A DNA stretch of 50,913 nt. It comes from JAEVLT01 sp964484065 (GTDB lineage Bacteria; Bacillota; Bacilli; Bacillales; Cytobacillaceae). The notes beneath the pieces were generated by a model, which saw only the letters and a program-made list of their open reading frames with translations, made no database searches and was not told where the DNA came from. Where the stretch lies: contig CAZAEW010000025.1 of the NCBI GenBank assembly GCA_964484065.1, positions 1 through 50,913 on the forward strand, written 5' to 3'. A program made the position numbers and the translations under genes. Shown in pieces: positions 17,730 through 25,607 of this stretch; positions within the stretch are counted from its first letter, which is position 1, and the number at the start of each line of letters is the position of its first letter.

Positions 17730-18422
17730 TTAACGTACAACCTTTTGATAGAGTCCATGCTGAATAATATATTGATAACAGTCATCGGGAAGCAAAAATT
17801 CCGGATCACCGTTTTTAGCAAATTCATCACGAATGTACGTGGAGGAAATCTCCATTGCCAATCCTTTATCTAAAAGCTGAAACCGGCCATCATCATAATT
17901 CCTTAATAACGGTGATTGACTAATGGTTTTAAGCATATCGATTCCATTTCTGGCCATCACGATAAATTGGTTTTCTGCGATTAATTTTTCCGCCATTCTC
18001 CATTTGCCCGTGGCAATATCGACTAATAAATCGGCCCCCATAATAAAGAACAAATCTGCTTTCGGAAAAACTTCTTTAAAGTGCTGCATCGTATAGTAGG
18101 TGTATTGCTTCCCGGGAGGAACATCCAATTCATAGGTATCAAGAATAAAAGAATCTTTCTTGCGGATAGCTAAACGCACCATCTCCTCCCGATGGCAGTC
18201 AGCTGTCTGCAGCTTTTTATCGGTTCTTTTACTGGAGGATGGCAGAAAGATAATGAAATCCAGCTTTTTCCGATGTCTCACTGTATTAGCCGTCCATAAA
18301 TGAACATGGGTTACCGGGTCAAAGGAGGAGCCGTAAAAACCGATTCTGGCCCCTTCCTTAAAAAGTCCCTCAATCGTCTTGCCCGGATTTAACTTCAATA
18401 AGTTCTGCTTGTATGCTTCCAT
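17730..18422 (-). CDS. nadD: NadD-like nicotinate-nucleotide adenylyltransferase
   Basis: This nucleotidyltransferase is predicted to join nicotinate mononucleotide and ATP into deamido-NAD. It has the ISSTYIRD motif at 192-199 and a nucleotide-binding start GSSFDPVTHVHL at 31-42. The usual bacterial motif is GGTFDPxHxGH; here the first His is replaced by Thr (FDP-V-T-H-V-H), which resembles eukaryotic NMNAT (SFNPIT). It is about 30 residues longer at the N-terminus than typical NadD. Its place between pncB and nadE supports the function. A standard nadD probably exists elsewhere in the genome. Confidence 0.85.
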   Translation of the reverse strand: MEAYKQNLLKLNPGKTIEGLFKEGARIGFYGSSFDPVTHVHLWTANTVRHRKKLDFIIFLPSSSKRTDKKLQTADCHREEMVRLAIRKKDSFILDTYELDVPPGKQYTYYTMQHFKEVFPKADLFFIMGADLLVDIATGKWRMAEKLIAENQFIVMARNGIDMLKTISQSPLLRNYDDGRFQLLDKGLAMEISSTYIRDEFAKNGDPEFLLPDDCYQYIIQHGLYQKVVR

Positions 18423-18448
18423 TTACTTTCCACCTCCAAGAGCAAGAG

Positions 18449-19912
18449 TCAGCTGTTTTCAAGCACTCTTTCTTTTACTTTTTGAATATGGTTCATTTTG
18501 TTGTCCCAGCATTTCTGTGATAAATCAACCGGATATTCCTCCGGATTTAAGGATCGTTTGTATTCATCCCACAATAAGGCGAGATTCTCTTTTGCATATC
18601 GCTGAATTTCGAAGACGTTTGGTAAATCGTAAACCAGCTTGCCATCTGTAAAAATATCCTGAAGCAGCTCTCTCGCTTCAAAGTTGGTTACAAATTTGCT
18701 TATAAACGTATGAACCGGGTGGAACATTTTTAATCGTTCTTCCTGCTGCGGTTCTTCCTCTTTCATCGCGATGTAATCACCTTCAGAACGATGATTGGCG
18801 AGATTGATAATCCGATAAATCCTTTTCAGCCCAGGTGTTGTCACTTTTTCAGGATTGGCTGAAATCTTGATTGTATCTACCATTTCTCCATTTTCGTCCT
18901 CTATGGAAACCATTTTATACACTGCTCCCAGTGCAGGTTGATCATAGGCCGTAATTAATTTCGTTCCGATACCCCAGGAGTCTATTTCTGCACCTTGAGA
19001 TTTCAAATTCATAATCGTATATTCATCCAAATCGTTAGAAGCAACTATTTTCGTATTTTTAAAGCCAGCCTGATCGAGCATTTTTCGTGCTTCTTTTGAC
19101 AAGTAAGCCAAATCGCCGCTGTCTAAACGAATCGCCCTGAAATTGATTTTATCGCCAAGCTCCTTTGCCACTTTTATCGCTGTCGGAACGCCGGATTTTA
19201 GTGTATCAAAGGTATCAACCAAGAACGTACAATCCTGATGGCGGGCCGCATACTTGTGAAACGCCGTATATTCATCGCGGTAAGCCTGCACCATCGCATG
19301 AGCATGGGTTCCTGAGACAGGTATCCCAAACAGTTTGCCGGCTCTAACATTGCTGGTTCCCTCAAAGCCGCCGATAAAAGCAGCTCTCGTCCCCCAAATG
19401 GCCGCATCCATTTCTTGCGCTCTCCTCGTTCCAAACTCCATTGCCGGTTCATTGCCAAGAACTTGTTTAATCCTTGATGCCTTCGTCGCAATCAGTGTTT
19501 GATAATTAACAATATTGAGCAGCGCTGTCTCAATGATTTGTGCCTCAGCAAGCGGTGCCTCTACTTGAATCATCGGTTCATTTCCAAAAACCAGCTCTCC
19601 CTCTTTCATTCCCCTGATGGTTCCTGTGAACCTCATTTCTTTTAGATACTCCAAAAAATCTTCCGTGTACCCGAGATCATCACGAAGATAAGCTAGATCA
19701 CTTTCACTGAACCGAAAATTTTGAATAAAATCGATAATTCTTTCCAATCCGGCAAAAACGGCATATCCATTTCCAAACGGCATCGTCCGAAAATATACTT
19801 CAAATACAGCTTTCCGATTGTGAATATTGTCGGCCCAGTAAGATTCCGCCATATTAATTTGATATAAATCGGTGTGCAATGCTAATCCATCATCCGCATA
19901 GTTTCTTTTCAT
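18449..19912 (-). CDS. pncB: nicotinate phosphoribosyltransferase
   Basis: PncB couples nicotinate and PRPP, with ATP, to nicotinate mononucleotide. The 487-aa protein has LHTDLYQINMAESYW near the N-terminus, FRTMPFGNGYAVFAGLE, the phosphate-binding EFGTRRAQEMDAA, and SGTHAHAMVQAYRDE with the His region phosphorylated during catalysis (about residue 203). ATG at 19912 has AGGAGG 8 nt upstream; the 14-residue extension is rejected. It is 26 bp upstream of nadD. A REP-like palindrome separates it from pncA. Confidence 0.95.
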   Translation of the reverse strand: MKRNYADDGLALHTDLYQINMAESYWADNIHNRKAVFEVYFRTMPFGNGYAVFAGLERIIDFIQNFRFSESDLAYLRDDLGYTEDFLEYLKEMRFTGTIRGMKEGELVFGNEPMIQVEAPLAEAQIIETALLNIVNYQTLIATKASRIKQVLGNEPAMEFGTRRAQEMDAAIWGTRAAFIGGFEGTSNVRAGKLFGIPVSGTHAHAMVQAYRDEYTAFHKYAARHQDCTFLVDTFDTLKSGVPTAIKVAKELGDKINFRAIRLDSGDLAYLSKEARKMLDQAGFKNTKIVASNDLDEYTIMNLKSQGAEIDSWGIGTKLITAYDQPALGAVYKMVSIEDENGEMVDTIKISANPEKVTTPGLKRIYRIINLANHRSEGDYIAMKEEEPQQEERLKMFHPVHTFISKFVTNFEARELLQDIFTDGKLVYDLPNVFEIQRYAKENLALLWDEYKRSLNPEEYPVDLSQKCWDNKMNHIQKVKERVLENS

Positions 19913-19964
19913 TATGACTACCTCCTCTAAATCTTCCTTAACGGGATATTCCATGACAACGGAT

Positions 19965-19991
19965 GAAACACAAGAACCGTCCCTGTGTTTC
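19965..19991. repeat. REP-like palindrome
   Basis: GAAACACA, an 11-nt loop AGAACCGTCCC, and TGTGTTTC form a perfect 8-bp stem. The GGGACGGTTCT loop with GTGTTTC arms recurs as a dispersed element in many Firmicutes as I recall. Only one copy is in this window. Confidence 0.5.
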
Positions 19992-19994
19992 CCC

Positions 19995-20540
19995 CTATCT
20001 TACTTCCGCACCTAAACTATTTTTAAAGTGATCGAGAGCCCAAATGTGACCGGCCGGATTGAAGCTTGCTACTGCATCTTTGTAAACGACAATTTTAAAA
20101 CCTTTATTATAAGCATCCACGCAAGTGTGCAAGCAGCAAATATCAGTTGCCACTCCAACAATGTGTACTTCTGTAATTCCCCTTTCACGCAGCTTTAGCT
20201 CGAGGTCAGTTCCGGCAAAAGAAGAGTACCGGGTCTTATCCATGAAATAAACGTTTTCTTTATCCTTATGTTCTTCATAAACATTTTTTAGCTGTCCAAA
20301 CAATTCTCTGCCAACAGTCCCCTCAATATTGTGAGGAGGAAACAGCCTTGTTTCGGGATGCCGTTCATCATCCTTTTTATGTTTATCGATGGCAAAAACA
20401 ACGTAGTCGCCATTTTTGATAAACTCCTTCGTAAGGGAGACAATCTTATCGTGAATCTTTATAGCAGGATCCCCTACCGGCAATGCACCGTCTACAAAAT
20501 CATTTGTGTAATCAATATTAATCAAAGCTTTTTTGGTCAT
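19995..20540 (-). CDS. pncA: nicotinamidase (isochorismatase family)
   Basis: PncA hydrolyses nicotinamide to nicotinate and ammonia. The catalytic triad is visible as Asp10 (INIDYTNDF), Lys102 (MDKTRYSSF) and Cys135 (VATDICCLHTC). The 181-aa length fits. AAGGAG lies 8 nt before the ATG. It is the first enzyme of the NAD salvage set, with an NrtR-like operator 29 bases upstream of its start. Confidence 0.95.
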   Translation of the reverse strand: MTKKALINIDYTNDFVDGALPVGDPAIKIHDKIVSLTKEFIKNGDYVVFAIDKHKKDDERHPETRLFPPHNIEGTVGRELFGQLKNVYEEHKDKENVYFMDKTRYSSFAGTDLELKLRERGITEVHIVGVATDICCLHTCVDAYNKGFKIVVYKDAVASFNPAGHIWALDHFKNSLGAEVR

Positions 20541-20568
20541 GTGACTCTCTCCTTTTTATATTGAATTA

Positions 20569-20591
20569 ATGATTTACTAATGGTTAATCAT
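20569..20591. promoter_or_regulatory. putative NrtR operator upstream of pncA
   Basis: A 23-bp site, ATGATT-N11-AATCAT, matches the site at 21473-21495 at 19 of 23 positions, with identical ATGATT and TTAATCAT edges. Confidence 0.65.
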
Positions 20592-20634
20592 TTTTAGTGA
20601 AAGGATAGAGGACTCTTTTCAGAATCCCTATGTA

Positions 20635-21432
20635 TTAACGATAAATACTTCTAATCGGTGTTTTCTCATTGAATTTGTATAACTTTGTTTTATATTTGGA
20701 ATTTCGCTGCGTCGTTTTTGGATTCCCATCTTGGTCGACGGCTAAATCAATGAAAGGAAGTTTAGGAGCTTTCCTCCAGAAAAATGGTTCAGACTTTACC
20801 ACTTCATCAACGATATCATCCGCAACAGATAAAATGACGCTTCGCAATTCCGATAGAGTAAATTCTTCCGGAAGAAACTCCTTTGCCAATGTTGTCTGTA
20901 CCATGTCAAGTTTGATCAGTTCCAATGCATCCTCAATCACTTTTCGGTGGTCAAATGCAAGCGGCAATGAAAAGACCTCATGAATCGAAAATAATTCCAC
21001 CTCAGATGCGTCATCTCCAGCCTTCCGCTTGGAAAGATGATGTTCGGGCACTACCGCATAGTGGGCATTAGAAATAATCCAGCCTCTTGGATCGCGGCCT
21101 TCTTTATCATAAACACCATAATGCTTGATGTGGATTCCACAGACACCTGTTTCTTCTTCAAGCTCCCGCTTTGCAGCCTCAAAGGCCGTTTCCCCCGGGT
21201 CAATAAATCCGCCGGGCAGTGCCCATTTACCGCCTTCCATATTTGGATTTCCCTCATTATTCTTCATTGCACGTTTGATGAGCATTACTTTCAAAGTCCT
21301 GCCGAACTCTGCTTCCTCATCCTTCACAATCGTAAAGATCACATTGTCACTGGTATATCCGTCAGGCGTTCGGTATTTTTTCACATCATATTCTTTTAAT
21401 GCGTCTTCGTGTGCAACAAACCTGTCTGTCAT
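20635..21432 (-). CDS. nrtR: NrtR-like Nudix-domain transcriptional regulator
   Basis: The 265-aa protein has an N-terminal Nudix domain with an intact box at 75-97 (G-x5-E-x7-RELEEETGV), so it could still hydrolyse ADP-ribose. The C-terminal third contains FTLSELRSVILSV, matching the winged-helix start of the NrtR family. NrtR proteins repress NAD genes and sense ADP-ribose. Its position upstream of pncA-pncB-nadD-nadE and two matching palindromes in the cluster support this role. The alternative is a plain ADP-ribose pyrophosphatase. Confidence 0.78.
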   Translation of the reverse strand: MTDRFVAHEDALKEYDVKKYRTPDGYTSDNVIFTIVKDEEAEFGRTLKVMLIKRAMKNNEGNPNMEGGKWALPGGFIDPGETAFEAAKRELEEETGVCGIHIKHYGVYDKEGRDPRGWIISNAHYAVVPEHHLSKRKAGDDASEVELFSIHEVFSLPLAFDHRKVIEDALELIKLDMVQTTLAKEFLPEEFTLSELRSVILSVADDIVDEVVKSEPFFWRKAPKLPFIDLAVDQDGNPKTTQRNSKYKTKLYKFNEKTPIRSIYR

Positions 21433-21472
21433 GACTTCACCTCAAAATTAGTAACCTATCCTTCATACATTA

Positions 21473-21495
21473 ATGATTAATTAATTGTTAATCAT
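21473..21495. promoter_or_regulatory. putative NrtR operator upstream of nrtR
   Basis: A 23-bp palindrome, ATGATTAA-N7-TTAATCAT, starts one base downstream of the -10 box and would cover the transcription start. Confidence 0.68.
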
Positions 21496-21524
21496 AATAT
21501 ACACTAAAGAAAAATCTTTTGCAA
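21496..21524 (-). promoter_or_regulatory. sigma-A-type promoter of nrtR
   Basis: On the minus strand TTGCAA (21524-21519), a 17-nt spacer and TATATT (21501-21496) abut the operator. Confidence 0.7.
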
Positions 21525-21596
21525 GTATTTTATTGAATTTTTTACATATTCTTCCCAGAATCCACTTTATTTAGTTCTTTTGCGTATGAAAGAATC

Positions 21597-21612
21597 AATC
21601 AAACGTTTGATT
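21597..21612. repeat. 16-bp perfect palindrome, copy 1
   Basis: AATCAAACGTTTGATT lies immediately after the mtlD terminator. The same palindrome with the same flanks (TC before, AAAAAAGACCG after) occurs at 31564-31579. Confidence 0.7.
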
Positions 21613-21615
21613 AAA

Positions 21616-21642
21616 AAAAGACCGGTAGGTGCCCGGTCTTTT
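21616..21642 (-). terminator. terminator of mtlD
   Basis: A 10-bp stem (AAAAGACCGG / CCGGTCTTTT) with a 7-nt loop ends in a T-run on the minus strand. Confidence 0.9.
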
Positions 21643-21652
21643 TTGTATTATC

Positions 21653-22810
21653 CTATTTATTTTTCATCAATTGTTCGTATTGGCTAAGAATGCCGCGGTA
21701 TAAAGGTGAAGCAGGATCAAGCTTTGTAAATTCCTGAACCGCCGCTTCAATACCGTTCTCTTGAATGGCATTTTGCACCTGAACAGCTTCCTCATCGCCT
21801 TGGAAATCGTATAAAAGGGCCGCCGCGATTCCTTTTTCCAAAAAGATTGGTTCTTTCCCAACGAGATCTGCATACTGCCGGGCCGGACTGACAAGCCTGT
21901 CGTTTGGTCCGAGCTTGCGAATTGGAGAACGTCCTACCCGTGTCACTTCATCCGTAATAAACGGGTTTGAAAAACGGCCGATGATTTTATGAATATATTT
22001 GGCATGAGCGTCTGCATCAAAACCATATTTTTTCACTAAAAATTCGCCGCTTTCTTTTAGCGCACCTTCGACCAATTCACTGATTCGGGACTGATCCATT
22101 GCATTGTTAATCGTTTCAATCCCATAATAATATCCAAAATATGCTGCCAGCGCGTGTCCGGTATTTACCGTAAATAGCTTCCGCTCAATATAAGGGACTA
22201 ACTCAGGAACATACGTAATCCCTTCAATTTCAGGCTTTTGACCGACAAGTTTGGTTTCTTCGACAACCCACTCGTAAAACGGCTCGACTTTTACCATCAG
22301 TTTGTCCTCATTGACTTGGTTTGGCACAATCCGGTCTACAGCCGCATCTGGGAAACCAAAGCGCTGATCAAAAACAGCCTTCTCTTCATCGGTTAATTTT
22401 TCATAAATCTTTTCCTTTAATAAAGTCGTTCCGCCAATCATATTCTCGCAGGCAATAATGTTGAGCGGCTTTTCAGTCACTTCAATTCGTTTGCGCAAGC
22501 CCTCGGCAATCAAACCGGAAATGAGCGGCAGAATATTGGGGCCGATTGCTGTCGTGACCAAGTCTGCTTCGGCAATGGCTTCGACAACCAGCTCAGGGTT
22601 GAATTTGCTGTTAAGGGCTCGCACATTTTTGATGACAACTTCCTGTTGCGTTGGGTCTGCCAGCACAACATGATATTCGTTCCGTTCATTCAGCAAATCA
22701 ACAATGACATCATTTACATCCACAAAGCATGTCTCATAACCTGAATGGTATAATAAATTTCCGATAAAGCCGCGGCCGATATTTCCTGCTCCAAAATGTA
22801 CTGCTAACAT
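21653..22810 (-). CDS. mtlD: mannitol-1-phosphate 5-dehydrogenase
   Basis: MtlD oxidises mannitol-1-phosphate, made by the PTS, to fructose-6-phosphate using NAD+. The Rossmann motif HFGAGNIGRGFIG is at residues 5-17. The catalytic domain includes KLFTVNTGHALAAYFGYYYG and RVGRSPIRKLGPNDRLVSPA. Its 385 aa is close to the 373 aa of B. subtilis. AAGGAG lies 9 nt upstream, inside the end of mtlF. It is last gene of the mtl locus, one base after mtlF, and closed by a terminator. Confidence 0.97.
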   Translation of the reverse strand: MLAVHFGAGNIGRGFIGNLLYHSGYETCFVDVNDVIVDLLNERNEYHVVLADPTQQEVVIKNVRALNSKFNPELVVEAIAEADLVTTAIGPNILPLISGLIAEGLRKRIEVTEKPLNIIACENMIGGTTLLKEKIYEKLTDEEKAVFDQRFGFPDAAVDRIVPNQVNEDKLMVKVEPFYEWVVEETKLVGQKPEIEGITYVPELVPYIERKLFTVNTGHALAAYFGYYYGIETINNAMDQSRISELVEGALKESGEFLVKKYGFDADAHAKYIHKIIGRFSNPFITDEVTRVGRSPIRKLGPNDRLVSPARQYADLVGKEPIFLEKGIAAALLYDFQGDEEAVQVQNAIQENGIEAAVQEFTKLDPASPLYRGILSQYEQLMKNK

Positions 22811-22811
22811 C

Positions 22812-23249
22812 TTAGTTCACTCCTTCAAAGATCTCGATAATTTCTTCCGGAGTTGCAGCTTGAACCAATTTTTCCACGTTCTCTTCCTCAGAGCATACGA
22901 TGGCAATGTTGGATAGGATATCAAGATGCTCGTTGTTCTTTCCGGCAATCCCGATCAACAACTTCACGATATTTCCTCCGCCAAAATCAACTCCTTGCGG
23001 AACTTGAATAATGGAAATGCCCGATTGCTTGACGAAATTCTTGGAATCGTCCGTGCCGTGCGGAATAGCAATAAAATTCCCCATATAAGTAGAGGTAAGT
23101 TCCTCTCTTTCCAGCATTTTTTCAATATAGCCTGCATCTACATAGCCTTGCTCAACAAGGATGCTTCCCGTTTGCCGGATTGCTTCTTCCTTCGTGCCGA
23201 TTACCGCATTTAATCGAATGTTTTCTTTATTTAAAATAGCTTGTGCCAT
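22812..23249 (-). CDS. mtlF: mannitol PTS EIIA component
   Basis: This soluble 145-aa EIIA relays phosphate from HPr to the EIIB domain of MtlA. The active His64 lies in GNFIAIPHGTDDSK, the family signature. AAGGAG lies 9 nt before the ATG. It is packed between mtlR (2-bp gap) and mtlD (1-bp gap), which indicates cotranscription and translational coupling. Confidence 0.97.
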   Translation of the reverse strand: MAQAILNKENIRLNAVIGTKEEAIRQTGSILVEQGYVDAGYIEKMLEREELTSTYMGNFIAIPHGTDDSKNFVKQSGISIIQVPQGVDFGGGNIVKLLIGIAGKNNEHLDILSNIAIVCSEEENVEKLVQAATPEEIIEIFEGVN

Positions 23250-23251
23250 AT

Positions 23252-25369
23252 TTATACACTCCTTAATTCCTGAAATTTTTCCTGGAAAAATTGATCCAGT
23301 CTCTTTGTGAGAAAATCAGTAATTTTCTCTGGCGAATTTGATTGAAAAACCGCCGTGCTTTCTTCACTTTCAATTAATATCGAGCTGAGGAAGCTTAATA
23401 CTTCCATCGAAGTTTCAGCTCCAGCCTCCGGGGATAATAACAATAACATTTGTTTCATTCCCATTGTGGACTCATCCATCCCCCGCACATCAATCGGTTC
23501 GTCCAGTACATAAATGGAGAAGTGGGGAATGAGCACCGTTTCTGAGCGGGCATGATATAATGCCATCGACGTCCCTGGAATCCCCAGGCCGCCAAGCTTT
23601 TCTCTTGCGAGGAGTGCATCAGCTGTCCCGTTTACATCGGAAATTCTATTTTTTTCAAATAATTCCGCGCAGATTTGCGTTATCACATTTCCAACGGTCT
23701 GCTTCCCTGATATGGTTTTTACATCAAAACCTTGAAGAATCCCGCCGATTGTTTCCGACAAGCTGCGGATCATGTCCATTTCCTCCACCAGCCTGGAGAC
23801 ACTTTTTTGACTGCCGGTTTGCTGCGGCTCTTTGGGTGATGCAAAACTCATTATCTTCTTTTTCCCATGGATAAAGCTTCGAATCTTCGCGATTTCTTCT
23901 TGGTTTAAGATCGGACTCACCAATATATATTCCGAAAAATAATCGGGAATGGGGATGGTTGAAATGATTAATGGATAATCAAGCGCATTCATTTTTTTGA
24001 ATTCCATCACTGACACATTTTGAATCTGTTTTAGCTCCGGAAATTCCTTTTTCAGCCTGGTTACAAGCATTTTTGAGGTGCCGATTCCACTTGAACATAT
24101 AACCAGCACCTTTAAATCACTCAATTCCCTATAGCCCAGAACGGCTGCCCCAAAATGCATGACAAGATAGCCAATTTCTTCATCCGGGACCGCATACTCA
24201 TAAAAAACCTGGTCCACTGCTGTTTTAACTGCCAAGAATAATTCCCCGTAATCCTGCTTTACTTTTGCCAACAACGGATTACTGATTCCCATATTTTGTT
24301 TTAACCGATAGAGGGCCGGTTTTAAATGCATGACTAAGCCTTCAAATAAGGAACGATTCGCCGACAAGTCCATATTCAATAATTTCCCGACGCTCTCAAT
24401 CAGATTCTTTGCTTTGATCGCAACCTGAAGGCTTGAAGCCTCAGTGAGATATTCATTATCATGGCGCAGCTTGGCACCCTTTAAATGCATGGTAATATAG
24501 CCGACTTCCGCATTTGGAATTTTGATATCAAAGACCTGTTCCAATTGCTCCACTATTTTTAGCGCAAACTTATATTCCTTCGCTGCTTGCTGGCCTTCAA
24601 GATAAGCAGGGTCAATTTTGATTCCTTCCCCTTTTTGAATCCGTTCCACGGCAAGAGCCAAATGGACAACCAAGCCGATATAAGCGCTGTCGGCCATTGA
24701 ATAGGGCAGTTCCTCGCTGATCGATTCAATGACTTTCTCAATAACAAGTAATTTTTTCTTCTCTACTAAACCTAAGAGCCTTTCGGAGATGGTATTCATT
24801 TGGCTCGTTGAACGCTTTTGGATACTCTCACGTGCGAGTGAGAGGATTTCCGACTCGTCAAGATAGCCGGCAATTACATTACTCATGGCCCGTCTTTTTG
24901 CATCTTCAGAACCGCTAAGTTCAACGCCGTAACCTCTTTTGCGGATGAGCGACAATCCAAATCTCTGCAAATGTTCTTCCAGTTTCGTTAAGTCGTTGCT
25001 GACGGTTGCAATCGTAACATTCATGTCATTTGCCAGGCCAAGGAGCTTAACAGGACCATCAGCCTCAAGCAATTCACATAAAATGACCGTTTGCCGTTCT
25101 TCCGCCGTATATTCGGTATGATTGAGATTAAATAAAAACAATTCGAGATCCCGGAGATTATCTTTGTCTCCCGTAATTTGGACACCTATTCCGGACCTCT
25201 TTTGTAAAATTAAATGGTATTCTGCTAATATATCTTCTACATTCTTTAGGTCGCGGTGAATGGTTCTGCCGCTGACTCCAATTTGATCGGCAAGATCTTT
25301 TACGGTGATCTCACTTGTTTCAGTTAGTAAGATTTCAAGAATCTGTCGTTCTCTTGCGGAAATATACAT
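23252..25369 (-). CDS. mtlR: mannitol operon activator MtlR
   Basis: This 705-aa PTS-controlled activator has an N-terminal helix-turn-helix (ITVKDLADQIGVSGRTIHRD), a second Mga-type HTH, PRD1 (His236, His295), PRD2 (His348, His405), an EIIB-like domain with Cys425 in CSSGIGTS, and an EIIA-like domain with His606 in MALYHARSE. These match the phosphorylation sites of B. subtilis MtlR with a six-to-seven-residue shift. ATG at 25369 has GGAG 8 nt upstream; a GTG at 25378 is rejected. The order mtlA-mtlR-mtlF-mtlD is that of Geobacillus. A cre-like site lies in its leader. Confidence 0.95.
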   Translation of the reverse strand: MYISARERQILEILLTETSEITVKDLADQIGVSGRTIHRDLKNVEDILAEYHLILQKRSGIGVQITGDKDNLRDLELFLFNLNHTEYTAEERQTVILCELLEADGPVKLLGLANDMNVTIATVSNDLTKLEEHLQRFGLSLIRKRGYGVELSGSEDAKRRAMSNVIAGYLDESEILSLARESIQKRSTSQMNTISERLLGLVEKKKLLVIEKVIESISEELPYSMADSAYIGLVVHLALAVERIQKGEGIKIDPAYLEGQQAAKEYKFALKIVEQLEQVFDIKIPNAEVGYITMHLKGAKLRHDNEYLTEASSLQVAIKAKNLIESVGKLLNMDLSANRSLFEGLVMHLKPALYRLKQNMGISNPLLAKVKQDYGELFLAVKTAVDQVFYEYAVPDEEIGYLVMHFGAAVLGYRELSDLKVLVICSSGIGTSKMLVTRLKKEFPELKQIQNVSVMEFKKMNALDYPLIISTIPIPDYFSEYILVSPILNQEEIAKIRSFIHGKKKIMSFASPKEPQQTGSQKSVSRLVEEMDMIRSLSETIGGILQGFDVKTISGKQTVGNVITQICAELFEKNRISDVNGTADALLAREKLGGLGIPGTSMALYHARSETVLIPHFSIYVLDEPIDVRGMDESTMGMKQMLLLLSPEAGAETSMEVLSFLSSILIESEESTAVFQSNSPEKITDFLTKRLDQFFQEKFQELRSV

Positions 25370-25459
25370 TTTCCTCACTCCGTCTAAAAAGTTCTCTGAT
25401 CCTCGTCCTCCAATCTTGGGTTGTTGCCAATATTTAAATCAAAACCTCACAACTTAATA

Positions 25460-25473
25460 GTAAAACGGTTTCA
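25460..25473. promoter_or_regulatory. cre-like site upstream of mtlR
   Basis: GTAAAACGGTTTCA matches the CcpA consensus TGWAANCGNTNWCA at 12 of 14 positions, in the 238-base gap between mtlA and mtlR. Confidence 0.4.
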
Positions 25474-25572
25474 TGTGCTGTACAACAAAAGGAAAAGCTA
25501 AAAAAGGCAACAGACTTGTTGACAGGATTTAATAACACAGAGTGCTGCCTTTTGCCGGAACTGAAAAAGAAA

Positions 25573-25593
25573 AGTCCAGCACTCGTCTGGACT
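25573..25593 (-). terminator. terminator of mtlA
   Basis: A 7-bp stem AGTCCAG / CTGGACT with a 7-nt loop is followed on the minus strand by TTTCTTTTTC. It would separate mtlA from mtlR-mtlF-mtlD or allow partial read-through. A second, long-loop hairpin (AAAAGGCA / TGCCTTTT) lies at about 25503-25556. Confidence 0.7.
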
Positions 25594-25607
25594 CTTCCCT
25601 CTTATAT

